Shown here in pieces: positions 19,002 to 20,360 of a DNA stretch of 20,360 nucleotides (position 1 is its first letter; every line of letters begins with the position of its first letter). The DNA is from Saccoglossus kowalevskii (lineage: Eukaryota > Hemichordata > Enteropneusta > Harrimaniidae), in the NCBI RefSeq assembly GCF_000003605.2, contig NW_003131859.1, positions 156,827 to 177,186 on the forward strand. The letters run 5' to 3'. The notes under the pieces are model-generated. The model was not told the origin of the DNA. It searched no databases and saw only the letters and a program-made list of their open reading frames with translations. The position numbers and the translations under genes are program-made.

Positions 19002-19736
19002 TTAGAGATTAATTAACCGTGCAGCAAACGATTCGGTACCCAATACTTTTGGTCGTACCCCACTATCTCTAAATTGTTTATTTAATTTACATAAGATGAT
19101 TGGCAATTTAAGCATGGTGATTTCACATGTATTTCAAATCTGAACTGAATTTCATGTAAAATATCTAGCACGCCTTCGCCGTTCAGGGCACTGTTTATGT
19201 ATAGAATCTGACAGCGGCGCACACGAAAACAATCAGTGATTATGTGAAGTCTGTGATTTGCACAACATTGACAATGAATACCACTTCTTGTTTGATATTT
19301 CAGTTTATTACGAATATAGCCACATGTACATTCTCATTAACTTTTATAATCCACCATCATTTAATAAGCATCTAAATTTACTTAAGGCCACAAAAGGAAC
19401 AGACGTTATACAATGAGTGGCGTCTATATTTACCAAACTATTAAACTCAGGGTTGAAATTGCAGAAATATTGGGAAGCATTTGTCACTAAATCATTTATA
19501 TTTTAAACGACCCTATAGATTACTACTCCGGACAATATCTAAAATCAGAGTCAACCAAAAATAAGCAAGTTTCTTATGCTTTTATTTTACACGCAAACTG
19601 TTAAACTCGACACACTAATAATCTAGAGAACATTTCTACGTGTGGAAATGAAATAACTGTCTCATACTGTTTGTAAAAATGTAGTTTGCTCAAACTATGA
19701 CTGACAGGAATTTTTAAAACTTTAGCAGCCATTTTT
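19002..19736 (-). repeat. Right arm of the long inverted repeat with gene-like blocks
   Basis: Reverse complement of 1435-2136. Read on the minus strand it keeps longer open blocks than the left arm: a 43-codon stretch from MAAKVLKIPVSH, NDLVTNASQYFCNFNPEF, then ITDCFRVRRCQILYINS and LNGEGVLDILHEIQ, and last FRDSGVRPKVLGTESFAA. A Cys/His-rich bit (HCQCCANH) appears in this copy only. The blocks are separated by stops. Unrecognised protein-like content or a non-coding repeat; see the left arm. Confidence 0.75.
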
Positions 19737-19975
19737 CGTGATTTGGTTAGAAAAAAAGTACAGTCATTAAATGTTAATAAATAACAAGTGAAATGTGTAT
19801 TGAGAGTTACGATTTGGCTTCAGGAATCCGCCATGATGTAACTGACTTTGGGTAATTAGCATGTGAATGCAACAAGTCATGCACAATTTGTGGTCAGGTT
19901 ACAATGAATTGTAATCCTCTAATTAATGATAAGACATTGGTAATTATGTTCCCTCTTTCCAAAACCTAATTTTAT

Positions 19976-20015
19976 AGTAAATATGTTAATTGTTTATCTG
20001 TAAAGGTTGTCTTAA
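19976..20015 (-). repeat. Outermost block of inverted repeat, right
   Basis: Reverse complement of 1187-1225. The 240 bases between it and the main arm are not similar to those on the left side. Confidence 0.7.
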
Positions 20016-20360
20016 GGTAGCGAGAAGGGTTTTGTGACGTTTTTAAATAAAACATTCTCTGTCTGTGGTCTCGTTCAGAACAGTAATTTAGGTTATATAT
20101 ATCAAAAGACTAAGTATAGAGGTGCAAGTTCGCACAAACTGGACAGTCATTGTTTACATAATTATCACGTGACATCAAAAAATGGCGAACCTTGTAAAAA
20201 TGACTAAGTCCGCGATTGCGTGAGCACACTGCGGAATTTCCTGGTGAAATTTACGTCATAGATTGTCCGTAATCAAGTCCATTGAAATATTAACCAATGA
20301 TATCATAGAACTCATAAAGAGTGTCAGATAATGAATAATTTCAAGCTCGAGCGTGAAAAT
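20016..20360. other. No gene seen
   Basis: Contains a CACGTG E-box (20167) and aaaaaatggcg near 20179, but no gene start or splice pair that I can support. Confidence 0.4.

Noticed and set aside
1-20360. Prokaryotic, phage or CRISPR content
   Set aside because: No operon-like packing, no ribosome binding sites before long frames and no spaced direct repeats of CRISPR type; splice signals and SINE-like repeats point to an animal genome.

Overview
This is AT-rich intergenic or intronic DNA from an animal nucleus. It has no prokaryotic gene packing. It has animal-type splice signals, a polyadenylation signal, (AAT)n microsatellites, a tRNA-derived SINE-like repeat and a decayed Polinton/Maverick giant transposon. 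Together these suggest an invertebrate metazoan; I cannot name the species.

Positions 1-870 hold the most gene-like signal. Two exons (377-426 and 656-737) have strong splice sites and matching phase. They form the 3' end of a small secreted-peptide precursor: a Lys-Arg cleavage site, then a short peptide with cysteines spaced CC-X7-C-X6-C, a stop, an AATAAA and a GT-rich element. The signal-peptide exon would lie before the window. Positions 57-242 are repeated directly at 15596-15772.

Positions 1187-3335 and 17622-20015 hold inverted repeats: a gene-like arm (1435-2136 with 19002-19736, plus a short outer match) and two opposed SINE-like copies. Positions 3336-8530 are mostly featureless, apart from a local tandem duplication (5835-6205), a short dispersed repeat with (AAT)n (7177-7386) and a promoter-like motif cluster (7411-7700).

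Positions 8530-13880, all on the minus strand, are a broken Polinton. In transcription order it holds a protein-primed type B DNA polymerase, an A32/FtsK-like packaging ATPase, an unidentified Polinton-type protein, a retroviral-like integrase, a major-capsid-like protein and an adenain-like cysteine protease. Every gene has frameshifts, stops or deletions, several of them at catalytic sites, so this is a fossil and not an active element. Intact elements of this kind would use the polymerase to copy the DNA, the integrase to insert it, and the ATPase, protease and capsid protein to make virion-like particles.

Positions 13880-16290 carry short tandem repeats with CRE-like cores, a long (AAT)n array and a weak second exon candidate. 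At 16288-17624 a second polymerase fragment lies head-to-head with the first. It shares the first copy's loss of the exonuclease region, so the two descend from an already defective ancestor. The SINE-like copy and the right inverted arm follow, and the window ends in unassigned DNA.
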